Shown here: in pieces, positions 32,857-39,847 of the stretch
Numbering within the stretch: position 1 is the first letter of the stretch
How the letters are laid out: every line of letters starts with the position of its first letter
NCBI GenBank assembly: GCA_016550425.1
Contig: JABXGS010000055.1
Span: 1-39,847, forward strand
Length of the DNA: 39,847 nt
Direction of reading: 5' to 3'
DNA from: an archaeon
Lineage (GTDB): Archaea > Asgardarchaeota > Hermodarchaeia > Hermodarchaeales > Hermodarchaeaceae
The notes under the pieces: model-generated
Seen by the model: the letters and a program-made list of their open reading frames with translations, nothing else
What the model was told of the DNA's origin: nothing
Databases searched by the model: none
Translations under genes and position numbers: made by a program

Positions 32857-33180
32857 ATGACAGATAAAATCGCAATCATCGGGGATACTGACACAGTAGT
32901 AGGTTTTCGATTAGCTGGCATTCTAAATTCTAGTGTACCATCCGATGCCCCAGCAGCGCGTCAAGCACTAAATACGTTTTCCAATGATTCAAAGATTTCA
33001 ATCGTCATCATTACTGAACGCTGGGCTGAAAAAATCCGTGAAACGATTGAAGCAGTATCAGAACGCCCCTATCCAGTTATCGTTGAAATTCCTGACAAAA
33101 GCGGTCGTCTCGAAGGAAAAGAAAGCCCCGTACGCCGATTAGTGAAACGTGCAATCGGGGTTGAACTTGAAGGATTTTGA
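32857..33180 (+). CDS. atpF: A-type ATP synthase subunit F
   Basis: This is 107 residues from the ATG at 32857, which begins MTDKIAIIGDTDTVVGFRLAG, the typical opening of A/V-ATPase subunit F; longer upstream reading overlaps the regulator and is rejected. The protein has the alternating strand/helix pattern of the small CheY-like subunit, with VIITERWAEKIRETI in the middle and SPVRRLVKRAIGVEL at the C-terminus. It belongs to the central stalk. It precedes atpA as in standard archaeal operons. Confidence 0.9.
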   Translation: MTDKIAIIGDTDTVVGFRLAGILNSSVPSDAPAARQALNTFSNDSKISIVIITERWAEKIRETIEAVSERPYPVIVEIPDKSGRLEGKESPVRRLVKRAIGVELEGF

Positions 33181-33266
33181 AACACCCAACTACCATAAGA
33201 ATTTTAACAACAGAATATAGCAGATAGAGAACCCAAAAGCGAAATGAGAACTAAGGCGAATTGACC

Positions 33267-35042
33267 ATGACTACGCGAATAGGAACTATTCAACGAATAG
33301 CAGGACCTCTTATAGAAGCAGACGGTCTTCTTGGAGTAACTATGTTTGAAGTCTGTAGAGTCGGAGAAGAAGAGCTGATTGGCGAAGTAAACCGAATAGT
33401 TGGTGACCGAGCCTACATTCAAGTATATGAAGAAACTTCAGGATTAAAGCCCGGTGAAACAGTCGTCGCAACAGGAACATCGCTTGATGTGGAACTGGGT
33501 CCCGGCTTAGTTGGATCTATTTTTGACGGAATTCAACGACCCCTCCCCAGCATCAAGGAAGAGGTCGGAGACTTCATCACAAGGGGAATAACTGCAGAAC
33601 CCCTCCCTTCGGATAAGAAATGGCCATTCCAACCCACCGTAGAGAAAGGAGCAACCGTATCCCAAGGAGATGTGCTTGGAACTGTTCAAGAAACCAGTGT
33701 ATTTCTTCATAAAATCCTCGTTCCCCCTGGAATAGAAGGAAAACTAACAAAAATCGTTCCAGCAGGAGATTATACGATCAAAGAGGTCATCGCACAAGTC
33801 CAAACCGCCTCGGGCAAAGAAGACCTGAAACTCACCCAGCGATGGCCTGTACGAATCGGTCGTCCCTATAAAACAAAAATTAGTACAGAAGTGCCACTAT
33901 ATACCGGACAGCGTGTCATCGACACCTTCTTTCCTGTCGCTAAAGGTGGAACAGGAGCAATCCCAGGAGGGTTCGGGACCGGGAAAACTGTAACCCTCCA
34001 CCAGCTAGCAAAATGGGCGGATGCTGAAATTATTGTCTATGTTGGGTGTGGCGAAAGGGGGAATGAGATGACTGAAGTCCTCGAAGATTTTCCCAAACTC
34101 AAGGATCCAAAAAGTGGCAAATCGTTGATGGAAAGAACGCTGCTTGTGGCTAATACGAGCAACATGCCTGTTGCTGCACGAGAAGCTTCAATTTACACAG
34201 GTATAACACTTGCTGAATATTTCCGTGATCAAGGTTATAATGTAGCGCTAATGGCAGACAGTACCTCTCGTTGGGCAGAAGCACTCCGAGAGATTTCAGG
34301 ACGATTAGAGGAAATGCCAGGCGAAGAGGGTTATCCTGCTTACTTGGGAAGCCGTCTAGCTGATTTCTATGAGCGAGCAGGACGAGTTCAGACCTTAGGA
34401 ACTGATGACCGCGTAGGCAGTGTTACTGTTACTGGTGCCGTCTCTCCAGCTGGAGGTGACTTTTCCGAGCCAGTAACACAATCTACATTAAGAATCACGA
34501 AAGTATTTTGGGCGCTTGACAAAGATATGGCCTCACGGCGTTTCTTCCCTGCAATCAACTATCTTCAAAGTTATTCATTATACAAAGACGACTTGGTTTC
34601 TTGGTATCAGAAGAACATGGGCCAAGACTGGCCAGAACTTACAGAAGAATCCCTGTCTATTCTTCAACGCGACAAAGAACTTCGTGAAATTGTACAGCTA
34701 GTCGGACCAGATGCTTTGCCGGAACGCGAAAGGGCAATCTTAGAAGCTGCCCGAATGGTCAAAGAAGATTATCTCATGCAATCTGCTCTTCATCCAATCG
34801 ATACATATTGTCCTGAATCGAAGAGTTATTGGATGCTAAAGACAATTATGACCTTTTGGCAACAGATGCGCCAAGCAATTGACGAGGGAATTCCGCTTCG
34901 ACGAATCATCTCACTGCCAGTTGTTGGCAAGATTGCACGAATGAAAGTCCAACCTCACGAAGACCAAAATGCCATGCTTCAATACTTCAAGGACCTTGAA
35001 AGTGATATCAACAACGAATTTATGTCCATTGAAGCAAAGTAG
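33267..35042 (+). CDS. atpA: A-type ATP synthase catalytic subunit A
   Basis: This is 591 residues from ATG 33267; a TTG two codons earlier is a poor alternative. The Walker [18 protein letters not shown] (about residue 233), [12 protein letters not shown] and [21 protein letters not shown] (Walker B region) mark the catalytic subunit of the A1 head, which makes or hydrolyses ATP. The non-homologous region of the A subunit (about 115-190) is present and there is no intein. Length is typical (580-600). Confidence 0.96.
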   Translation: MTTRIGTIQRIAGPLIEADGLLGVTMFEVCRVGEEELIGEVNRIVGDRAYIQVYEETSGLKPGETVVATGTSLDVELGPGLVGSIFDGIQRPLPSIKEEVGDFITRGITAEPLPSDKKWPFQPTVEKGATVSQGDVLGTVQETSVFLHKILVPPGIEGKLTKIVPAGDYTIKEVIAQVQTASGKEDLKLTQRWPVRIGRPYKTKISTEVPLYTGQRVIDTFFPVAKGGTGAIPGGFGTGKTVTLHQLAKWADAEIIVYVGCGERGNEMTEVLEDFPKLKDPKSGKSLMERTLLVANTSNMPVAAREASIYTGITLAEYFRDQGYNVALMADSTSRWAEALREISGRLEEMPGEEGYPAYLGSRLADFYERAGRVQTLGTDDRVGSVTVTGAVSPAGGDFSEPVTQSTLRITKVFWALDKDMASRRFFPAINYLQSYSLYKDDLVSWYQKNMGQDWPELTEESLSILQRDKELREIVQLVGPDALPERERAILEAARMVKEDYLMQSALHPIDTYCPESKSYWMLKTIMTFWQQMRQAIDEGIPLRRIISLPVVGKIARMKVQPHEDQNAMLQYFKDLESDINNEFMSIEAK

Positions 35043-35112
35043 ATAAAATAGCTGTTCCAGGTTAACTGTATTTGATTACCATTATTCCCAACTAGGGAAA
35101 AGGCGTATTGGA

Positions 35113-36105
35113 ATGATAGATGAAACCCGAAAAGCAACCCAGTGGGGGAGAAGCAAAACCCTTGTTGTAAGCCTTCCTCGTCGGTGGATTAAGAAATATG
35201 GGATAAAACCGGAATCACAACTTCATATACAAGAAGAGCCTGAGGGTTCATTACGTATCACCCCGCTGCAAATTAAAGAAACCCCTTCTGAAAAGGTTGC
35301 TACAATTCGCCTTTTAGAGCAGGATGAACTGACATTAAGAACGATACTTGAAACCTATTACACTGTGGGTTATGATCAATTAACAATAGAGAGCAGCCGA
35401 AGACTAAACGAATCGGTTCGAAAAATTGTCACTAATATTGTGAATCAGCTCCCAGGTTTCGAAATCCTAGAAAGCACTAACCGCCAGATAGTTATCAAAG
35501 GGGTTAGTGTAATTCGTGGACAAGACATCATGGAATTTGTCAAGATGAGTGGAGGAGCCACCATTGAAGGTATTATGACACTCATCATGGGTTTGGAGGC
35601 AGGACCTGATGAGACGGAACGAGTGGCAAACGAGTTAATTACCGAAGGGTGGCGTCAACGAGGTAACTACCGTAGAGCACAACGAGCGTTAAGAAAAGCC
35701 ATGATTATTCGGCCAGCTGGGTTTAAGCTCGAAATGGCGAATATCTTTGATACCTCCTATTTTATTCTTCAATTAAGTAGTATCCATGAAAATATACAAC
35801 ATATTGCAGAAGCGCTCACACGGCGTCAACCCGTTGAAGACCAAAATAAGCTCGCTGTAGCGGCTTTGAAAAAGGTACATGATAATCTCAAAAAGGCTAT
35901 TTCAGCATTTCTCCAACGCAACCAAGAAATGGTTCGTCAAGTATTAGGTGAAATACCACTCTTACGCCAATGGAAGCGTCAAACGGAAACAATTGTCGAC
36001 GTCATGGATGATTCGGTAATTACACAGATAATCTTGGATCGAATGGAAGAGATGTTATCTTATAATAGTGGTATCGCAAAGACAGCTCTGCTTCTAAGAA
36101 CTTGA
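35113..36105 (+). CDS. AbrB-like DNA-binding domain fused to PhoU-like helical domain
   Basis: This 330-residue protein begins with a SpoVT/AbrB swapped-hairpin domain (RKATQWGRSKTLVVSLPRRW, then IKPESQLHIQEE, residues 5-45). The rest is helical, with a PhoU-like three-helix repeat in the C-terminal half. This pair of domains is common in archaeal proteins annotated as phosphate-uptake regulators. No pst transporter gene is close. It sits inside the ATPase gene block, 70 bases after atpA, and the TnpB element follows it. Confidence 0.8.
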   Translation: MIDETRKATQWGRSKTLVVSLPRRWIKKYGIKPESQLHIQEEPEGSLRITPLQIKETPSEKVATIRLLEQDELTLRTILETYYTVGYDQLTIESSRRLNESVRKIVTNIVNQLPGFEILESTNRQIVIKGVSVIRGQDIMEFVKMSGGATIEGIMTLIMGLEAGPDETERVANELITEGWRQRGNYRRAQRALRKAMIIRPAGFKLEMANIFDTSYFILQLSSIHENIQHIAEALTRRQPVEDQNKLAVAALKKVHDNLKKAISAFLQRNQEMVRQVLGEIPLLRQWKRQTETIVDVMDDSVITQIILDRMEEMLSYNSGIAKTALLLRT

Positions 36106-36165
36106 TACTCACAATTATTTCATCTGATGTGAGTAAGGAAAGGCTTAATGTTTTGTTGCGTTAAG

Positions 36166-36330
36166 GTGAGCAACCTCACGCTGAAACGGTGAGGCTTCCT
36201 GCTTCACAGACTGGGCTTGCCCTGACATAGGGAATACGGCTAAGCGCGTTCACCCATGCACGGGTAGCGGCACCGGTCTCCACCGGCTTCAAATCGGTAC
36301 GCCCCATACCTACATCCTTGAGGCCCTTTG
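36166..36330 (-). ncRNA. Candidate omega (right-end) guide RNA of the TnpB element
   Basis: TnpB elements produce a guide RNA from the 3' end of tnpB and the right end. Here the minus strand ends with GAAGCCTCACCGTTTCAGCG and a closing GTGAGG, a hairpin like those just before the guide in known omega RNAs, then TTGCTCAC at the predicted boundary. The guide would be the DNA just beyond 36166. The 5' limit is only an estimate. Confidence 0.45.
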
Positions 36331-37453
36331 CCTCAATGTTCAGACTCGCATTCTGATCCCGGTCCATCACCAGCCCACAGACCGAACAGGAATACACCCG
36401 CTCCTCCAAGCGCACCTCACAGATGGCTCCACACCCTGAACAGGTCTTCGTCGAGGGAAACCAGCGATCCACGCGCACCGGCGTATGCACCCTAGCATCT
36501 ATAGCCCGAATAATCCCTCCCAGGGCCGAAGCTAGGAGGGTTGCGCCCCACCGCCGTTGCCACCCCCGCAGATTCTCCGCTTGGTAGCAGACCACCCGGA
36601 ACCGGATCCGGAGGAAGTGGACGAGCTTGTTCCGGATGTCCCGTTTGATGGCGCTGAGCCGCGCGTAGGCCTTCTCTAGCTGGCGGCGTGTCTTCCACCA
36701 GTTCCGACTCCAACGCGTCTGCCGGCTCAACTTCTGGTGGAGCCGTCTCAGCCGTCGGTTCAGGCTGATCGGCACCGTGTACCGGATGGCGATCCCCACC
36801 GAGAGGGTGAGCGGCGTCGCCACCCCGAAATCGATCCCCACGCTTCTGAAGGGCGGGAGTGAAACCGGCCCCTCGGGCTGGAAGGTGGTGATAGCCAGGT
36901 AATAGTCGCCGTGGCGCTCCAGCAGCACCCCGTTGGCCAGCTCTACGCCGTCGGGGAGCTGCGCTAATCCGTTGACCCGCAGCTTCTGCCGTATCCCCTG
37001 CACCCGTACATACTTCTTATTCAGGAGGGTGTATGTGTTGCCGTATTGCTTGAGGGGAATGGAGCGCACCCGCTTCTTAAACTTCAACGCCCCTACTTGG
37101 TGCCCCTTGGCTTTTCTTCGGGCTAGCCCGCGTATGTTCGCTCTTACGCGGTCCAAGAGGGCCTGTTTCATCTGAGAGGAGAGATGACGGAGGGGTCGGG
37201 TCTCGAACTTGCCTTTGACCTTTACTGGCACCGCCTTAATTTTGTAGTCGAAGGCAAAGAGGTCGGGTTGGTCAATGAGGTGGTTGTAGAGCCACTTGGC
37301 TTCCAGGAAGAGCCTCTGGAGGTGGTGGCGGGTTTCCTGACTGAGGTGGGAGTAGCAGAGCTTGACTAGGTAGACTCGGCAGGTCTGGTGGCGTCGCCTT
37401 TCCTTGGTGGCGGTGCGGGTGGCTTTAATGGTGGCGGCTTTGGAGAGGGTCAT
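36176..37453 (-). CDS. tnpB: TnpB RNA-guided nuclease / transposase accessory protein
   Basis: This is 425 residues if started at ATG 37453 (MTLSKAAT); the frame stays open to 37690 but the upstream part falls in the element's left end and has no family features. RuvC-like residues are intact: GIDFGVATPL (Asp), YQAENLRGW (Glu) and DRDQNASLN (Asp). The zinc ribbon CSGCGAICE...CSVCGLVMDRDQ lies between the last two. TnpB uses an RNA made from the element's right end to cut the donor site. Codon use and GC content differ from the flanking atp genes, a sign of acquisition from another lineage. Confidence 0.88.
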   Translation of the reverse strand: MTLSKAATIKATRTATKERRRHQTCRVYLVKLCYSHLSQETRHHLQRLFLEAKWLYNHLIDQPDLFAFDYKIKAVPVKVKGKFETRPLRHLSSQMKQALLDRVRANIRGLARRKAKGHQVGALKFKKRVRSIPLKQYGNTYTLLNKKYVRVQGIRQKLRVNGLAQLPDGVELANGVLLERHGDYYLAITTFQPEGPVSLPPFRSVGIDFGVATPLTLSVGIAIRYTVPISLNRRLRRLHQKLSRQTRWSRNWWKTRRQLEKAYARLSAIKRDIRNKLVHFLRIRFRVVCYQAENLRGWQRRWGATLLASALGGIIRAIDARVHTPVRVDRWFPSTKTCSGCGAICEVRLEERVYSCSVCGLVMDRDQNASLNIEAKGLKDVGMGRTDLKPVETGAATRAWVNALSRIPYVRASPVCEAGSLTVSA

Positions 37454-37689
37454 GCGACATCGAGGGCTCCGGCAGGATGGTGGTAGTGTTCGGCTGGGGG
37501 TGGCGCGGTGTGGTCTACCTGTTGTATGGTGTGTGGCGGCTTTAAGCCCCACACAATTGATCCCCTCTGAAAGGATGTGGGCTTTCCTACGCATTACCTT
37601 GTGAGTAAGAGTTAAAAGTTGCACGAGCCTAGTGACCGAAGCTCGATACCCCTCAAAATAAGAATAAAGGGATTCATGAGGCTGTAACA

Positions 37690-39123
37690 ATGACCGAAAG
37701 ACAAGCCACCTCCTTGAAGCCTACTTACCAGACCGTAACCACTGTTACAGGACCCCTCCTAATTCTCGACAAAGTCAGCGATGTTGCATATAACGAATTA
37801 GTTGAAGTAACAGCGCCGGATGGGACCATTCGTCGAGGAACCGTATTAGAAGCGATGCGAGGCCGTGCTATTGTGCAGGTTTTCGAAGGAACCAGAGGCC
37901 TTGACACAAAATCCACACGTGTCCGTCTAACAGGAGAAACCATGAAAACCGCTGTAACAAGCGATTTACTTGGACGCATTCTAAATGGTTCAGGCGCACC
38001 TATCGATCGTGGACCGCCCATCGTCCCTGATGAAGAGTTAGACCTTAATGGTGCTCCAATGAACCCTGATGCACGACAATACCCCCGCGAATTTATTCAA
38101 ACAGGACTAAGTGTAATTGATGGACTCAACACCTTAGTTAGAGGACAAAAGTTACCCATTTTTAGCGGATCAGGACTTCCCCACGACCGAGTTGCAGCAC
38201 AAATTACTCGCCAAGCTAAAATCCCAGGGAAGGAAGAACAGTTTGCGGTTATTCTTTGTGCAATTGGAATTACTGCCGAAACTGCCCAATTCTATATGAA
38301 GACATTAGAAGAAACAGGAGCGCTGGCTACTAGCGTCCTTGTCTTAAACCTAGCAGATGACCCACCCATTGAACGAATTATCACCCCCCGAACGGCTCTC
38401 ACAATCGCCGAATATCTTGCATTTGAACAAAACATGCATGTGCTAGTAATTCTTACAGACATGCTCAACTACGCAAATGCTTTGCGTGAAATCTCAGCGG
38501 CTCGAGAAGAAGTACCCGGTCGGCGAGGATACCCCGGATACCTTTACACTGATCTTTCATCCATCTATGAACGAGCAGGCAGGATTATTGGACGCAAAGG
38601 AACGATCACCCAAATGCCTATTCTTACAATGCCCGGTGATGATATCACTCACCCTGTTGCAGATCTAACTGGCTATATTACAGAAGGACAACTCATTACA
38701 AGTCGATCCTTGCATAACAAGGGTATTTACCCACCCATTGACCCCGCACCTAGTCTAAGTCGGCTGATGAAGGAAGGAATCGGTGAAGGACATACCCGTG
38801 CAGATCATAATGAAGTTCAAGCACAGCTATATTATGCGGCAAGCGAAGGATCGGACCTCCGTGACCTCGTTGCCGTTGTCGGTGAGGGAGCACTTTCAGA
38901 CCGGGATCGTGTATATTTGAGTTTCATTGAAACATTTGAACAGCAATTTCTTAACCAGAGTGAGTTTGAAGAACGAACGATCGAGCAAACCCTTGATTTG
39001 GGCTGGGAAATGCTCTCAAGATTCCCCGAACGCGAACTGAAACGCATTGACCCCGAAACAATTGAAAAGGCTAAAAACAAGCAGCTTTACCGCTTTTCCC
39101 CACCCACAAGTGATGCTAACTAA
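37690..39123 (+). CDS. atpB: A-type ATP synthase regulatory subunit B
   Basis: This is 477 residues with the B-subunit landmarks: [14 protein letters not shown] (about 96), [17 protein letters not shown] (about 155, the degenerate P-loop that distinguishes B from A), and [35 protein letters not shown] region (about 255). It forms the non-catalytic half of the A1 head. It starts at ATG 37690 and is now separated from atpA by the AbrB-PhoU gene and the TnpB element. No subunit D follows, so the rest of the ATPase must lie elsewhere. Confidence 0.95.
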   Translation: MTERQATSLKPTYQTVTTVTGPLLILDKVSDVAYNELVEVTAPDGTIRRGTVLEAMRGRAIVQVFEGTRGLDTKSTRVRLTGETMKTAVTSDLLGRILNGSGAPIDRGPPIVPDEELDLNGAPMNPDARQYPREFIQTGLSVIDGLNTLVRGQKLPIFSGSGLPHDRVAAQITRQAKIPGKEEQFAVILCAIGITAETAQFYMKTLEETGALATSVLVLNLADDPPIERIITPRTALTIAEYLAFEQNMHVLVILTDMLNYANALREISAAREEVPGRRGYPGYLYTDLSSIYERAGRIIGRKGTITQMPILTMPGDDITHPVADLTGYITEGQLITSRSLHNKGIYPPIDPAPSLSRLMKEGIGEGHTRADHNEVQAQLYYAASEGSDLRDLVAVVGEGALSDRDRVYLSFIETFEQQFLNQSEFEERTIEQTLDLGWEMLSRFPERELKRIDPETIEKAKNKQLYRFSPPTSDAN

Positions 39124-39187
39124 TTTCTGACCAATAACATACCACAATTGTTTTAGGGCGAATGGATATTTCGTGAATTACGAAGAA

Positions 39188-39292
39188 GCGGCTTTGATCT
39201 AGTGGTTATGATCCAGGCCTCCCACGCCTGAGACCCGGGTTCGAAAGCAGGTCAGCTTTATCTTACCGCCGAAAATCCCGGAAGCCGCACCA
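39188..39292 (+). tRNA. tRNA-Gly(CCC) with a T-loop intron
   Basis: Acceptor GCGGCTT (39188-39194) pairs with AAGCCGC (39282-39288), discriminator A is at 39289 and CCA is encoded at 39290-39292. The anticodon stem CAGGC / GCCTG (39214-39218 with 39226-39230) encloses loop CTCCCAC, anticodon CCC. The T-stem is CCGGG / CCCGG (39235-39239 with 39277-39281). Removing 39246-39275 restores T-loop TTCGAAT. Confidence 0.93.
39246..39275 (+). other. tRNA-Gly T-loop intron at position 59/60, 30 nt
   Basis: The central helix is a full 4 bp, TTCG (39240-39243) with CGAA (39270-39273). The 3-nt bulges are 39244-39246 (AAA) and 39274-39276 (AAT). The inner helix pairs GC-GGT (39247-39252, one bulged A) with ACC-GC (39265-39269). 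The outer helix is the T-stem. The cuts are 39245^39246 and 39275^39276. Confidence 0.9.
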
Positions 39293-39295
39293 CCG

Positions 39296-39302
39296 CTTTT
39301 TT
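39296..39302 (+). terminator. T-run after tRNA-Gly
   Basis: A run of six T residues (cttttttac) four bases after the encoded CCA is a plausible archaeal poly-T termination signal. The bases from here to 39442 hold no gene I can support. Confidence 0.5.
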
Positions 39303-39442
39303 ACGAATGCATAAAAGGAGTATACACCATGAAGAAGGAAGGAGAATGGCAGTGACGACCCGACCCTTTAGACCTAAAACTTAGTATTAGGGATGACAAG
39401 GATCTTGAGTGCTGAGCCGTTCTCCGCCCCTTTTGAAGTAAA

Positions 39443-39847
39443 TTATGTCCTTTTTTCAACGTATTGCTGGAAAACCGACATATACATACATTCGTGCCTA
39501 GAGAGAGTTAATTCTCCTGTTAGAATGCGATTCTTGGTAAATTTCACTGGAGCGCCACGAATGATCACAGAAGGAATTCGTTCATCAGCTTCTCCTAGCA
39601 ACAATTGAGCTGCTGAGGCTAGATTATCCGCAACTGCTGACCGAGTAATGCGTAAGTGTCGACCAAAAAGATCCGGCTTTCCGCGAAAATCCTTTATTGG
39701 CTCAAATCCCGCAACTGCAAGAGCTAGCCCCACGGTTCCTAGTCGAAGTGGTTGGGTACGGCTATCAGTAATAATTACACCCAATTCACGCCCAAATTCC
39801 TTTTCAAACGCTTCTTTGATTCGCCACACGGTTTCTTGAGGATTCGA
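39443..39847 (-). CDS. cofE: Coenzyme F420-0:L-glutamate ligase, 3' part (cut by the window edge)
   Basis: The frame is open from the window edge to a stop at 39443. The visible 134 residues show IITDSRTQPLRLGTVGLAL and GRHLRITRSAVADNLASAA, then SVIIRGAPV, the C-terminal half of CofE, which adds glutamate residues to coenzyme F420-0. This implies an F420-using organism. The N-terminal half, including its start, lies beyond 39847. Confidence 0.85.
   Translation of the reverse strand, partial: SNPQETVWRIKEAFEKEFGRELGVIITDSRTQPLRLGTVGLALAVAGFEPIKDFRGKPDLFGRHLRITRSAVADNLASAAQLLLGEADERIPSVIIRGAPVKFTKNRILTGELTLSRHECMYMSVFQQYVEKRT

Larger units (their letters stand above)
36166..37600 (-). mobile_element. 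IS200/IS605-type element, TnpB only
   Basis: A GC-rich island (65% GC in 36721-36780 against 43% in a sample of atpB, 38221-38280) carries a single tnpB. No tnpA is present, so it is the IS1341 type or a decayed copy. On the minus strand, the left end has a subterminal hairpin GCCCACA / TGTGGGGC (about 37550-37583). The right end has CCTCAC / GTGAGG. The ends are placed after TCAC on both sides (37601-37604 flanking, 36166-36169 terminal), which fits the way these elements insert next to a short target motif without making a duplication. The boundaries are inferred, not measured. Confidence 0.65.

Noticed and set aside
36128..37609. The 10-base repeat tgtgagtaag (36128-36137 and 37600-37609) as a target-site duplication
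   Set aside because: IS200/IS605-type elements do not make duplications, and the left copy lies well outside the predicted right end. It is more likely a pre-existing intergenic repeat.
37453..37690. N-terminal extension of TnpB to 37690
   Set aside because: The extension overlaps the element's left-end hairpin and the host DNA before atpB and has no TnpB-like sequence.
1..39847. CRISPR arrays, prophage or other defence systems
   Set aside because: No regular spaced repeats and no Cas, restriction or phage structural genes were found.

Overview
The window is archaeal chromosome. Four markers are decisive: the PolD large subunit DP2 (carrying an intein), a Hef-type helicase-nuclease, A-type ATPase subunits F, A and B, and tRNA genes interrupted by bulge-helix-bulge introns. 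Elf1, Sec61beta, a multi-OB RPA, Lhr, DUF2070, UPF0147, a pyruvate:ferredoxin oxidoreductase cluster and a CofE fragment (coenzyme F420) all agree. PolD with Hef argues against Crenarchaeota. Elf1, and a small protein that may resemble eukaryotic proteasome chaperones PAC3/PAC4, would fit an Asgard or related lineage, but this window cannot settle the phylum. There is no rRNA, CRISPR array or plasmid/virus module.

Layout. 1-312: convergent tRNA-Lys and tRNA-Leu, both with introns. 313-728: non-coding, with a hairpin-rich candidate RNA. 729-5067: IMPase/FBPase-like phosphatase, UPF0147, p27-autoantigen-like zinc protein, Hef, PRC-barrel protein. 5136-9061: a PUA/PAPS-reductase/ferredoxin fusion and a DUF2070 membrane protein. 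9133-12115: porGDAB. 12163-15235: a possible proteasome chaperone, an HD phosphohydrolase, a beta-CASP nuclease and Sec61beta. 15322-17625: serine hydroxymethyltransferase and a four-CBS protein. 17633-23407 (minus): DP2 with a 539-residue intein, behind a dolichol-kinase-like gene. 23584-27361: a membrane-anchored GIFT-like protein, then a minus-strand RPA-Elf1-GT2 run. 27468-31754: Lhr, a possible micro-protein, a SWIM protein and a PdeM-like phosphoesterase. 31807-32005: tRNA-Pro with four predicted introns. 32106-39123: HTH regulator, atpF, atpA, AbrB-PhoU protein, a GC-rich TnpB element, atpB. 39188-39292: tRNA-Gly with a T-loop intron. 39443 to the edge: 3' part of cofE.

How it fits together. 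Most genes are housekeeping: replication and fork repair (DP2, Hef, RPA, Lhr), transcription (Elf1), secretion (Sec61beta), lipid-linked sugar chemistry (dolichol kinase-like, GT2), central metabolism (POR, SHMT, IMPase) and ATP synthesis. The clearest anomalies are the tRNA genes. All four carry introns (eight in total), and three share an intron at the same T-loop position with the same fold, using the invariant TTC of the T-loop as one half of the splice motif. The only recognisable mobile DNA is the TnpB element between the atpA block and atpB, plus the homing-endonuclease intein in DP2.
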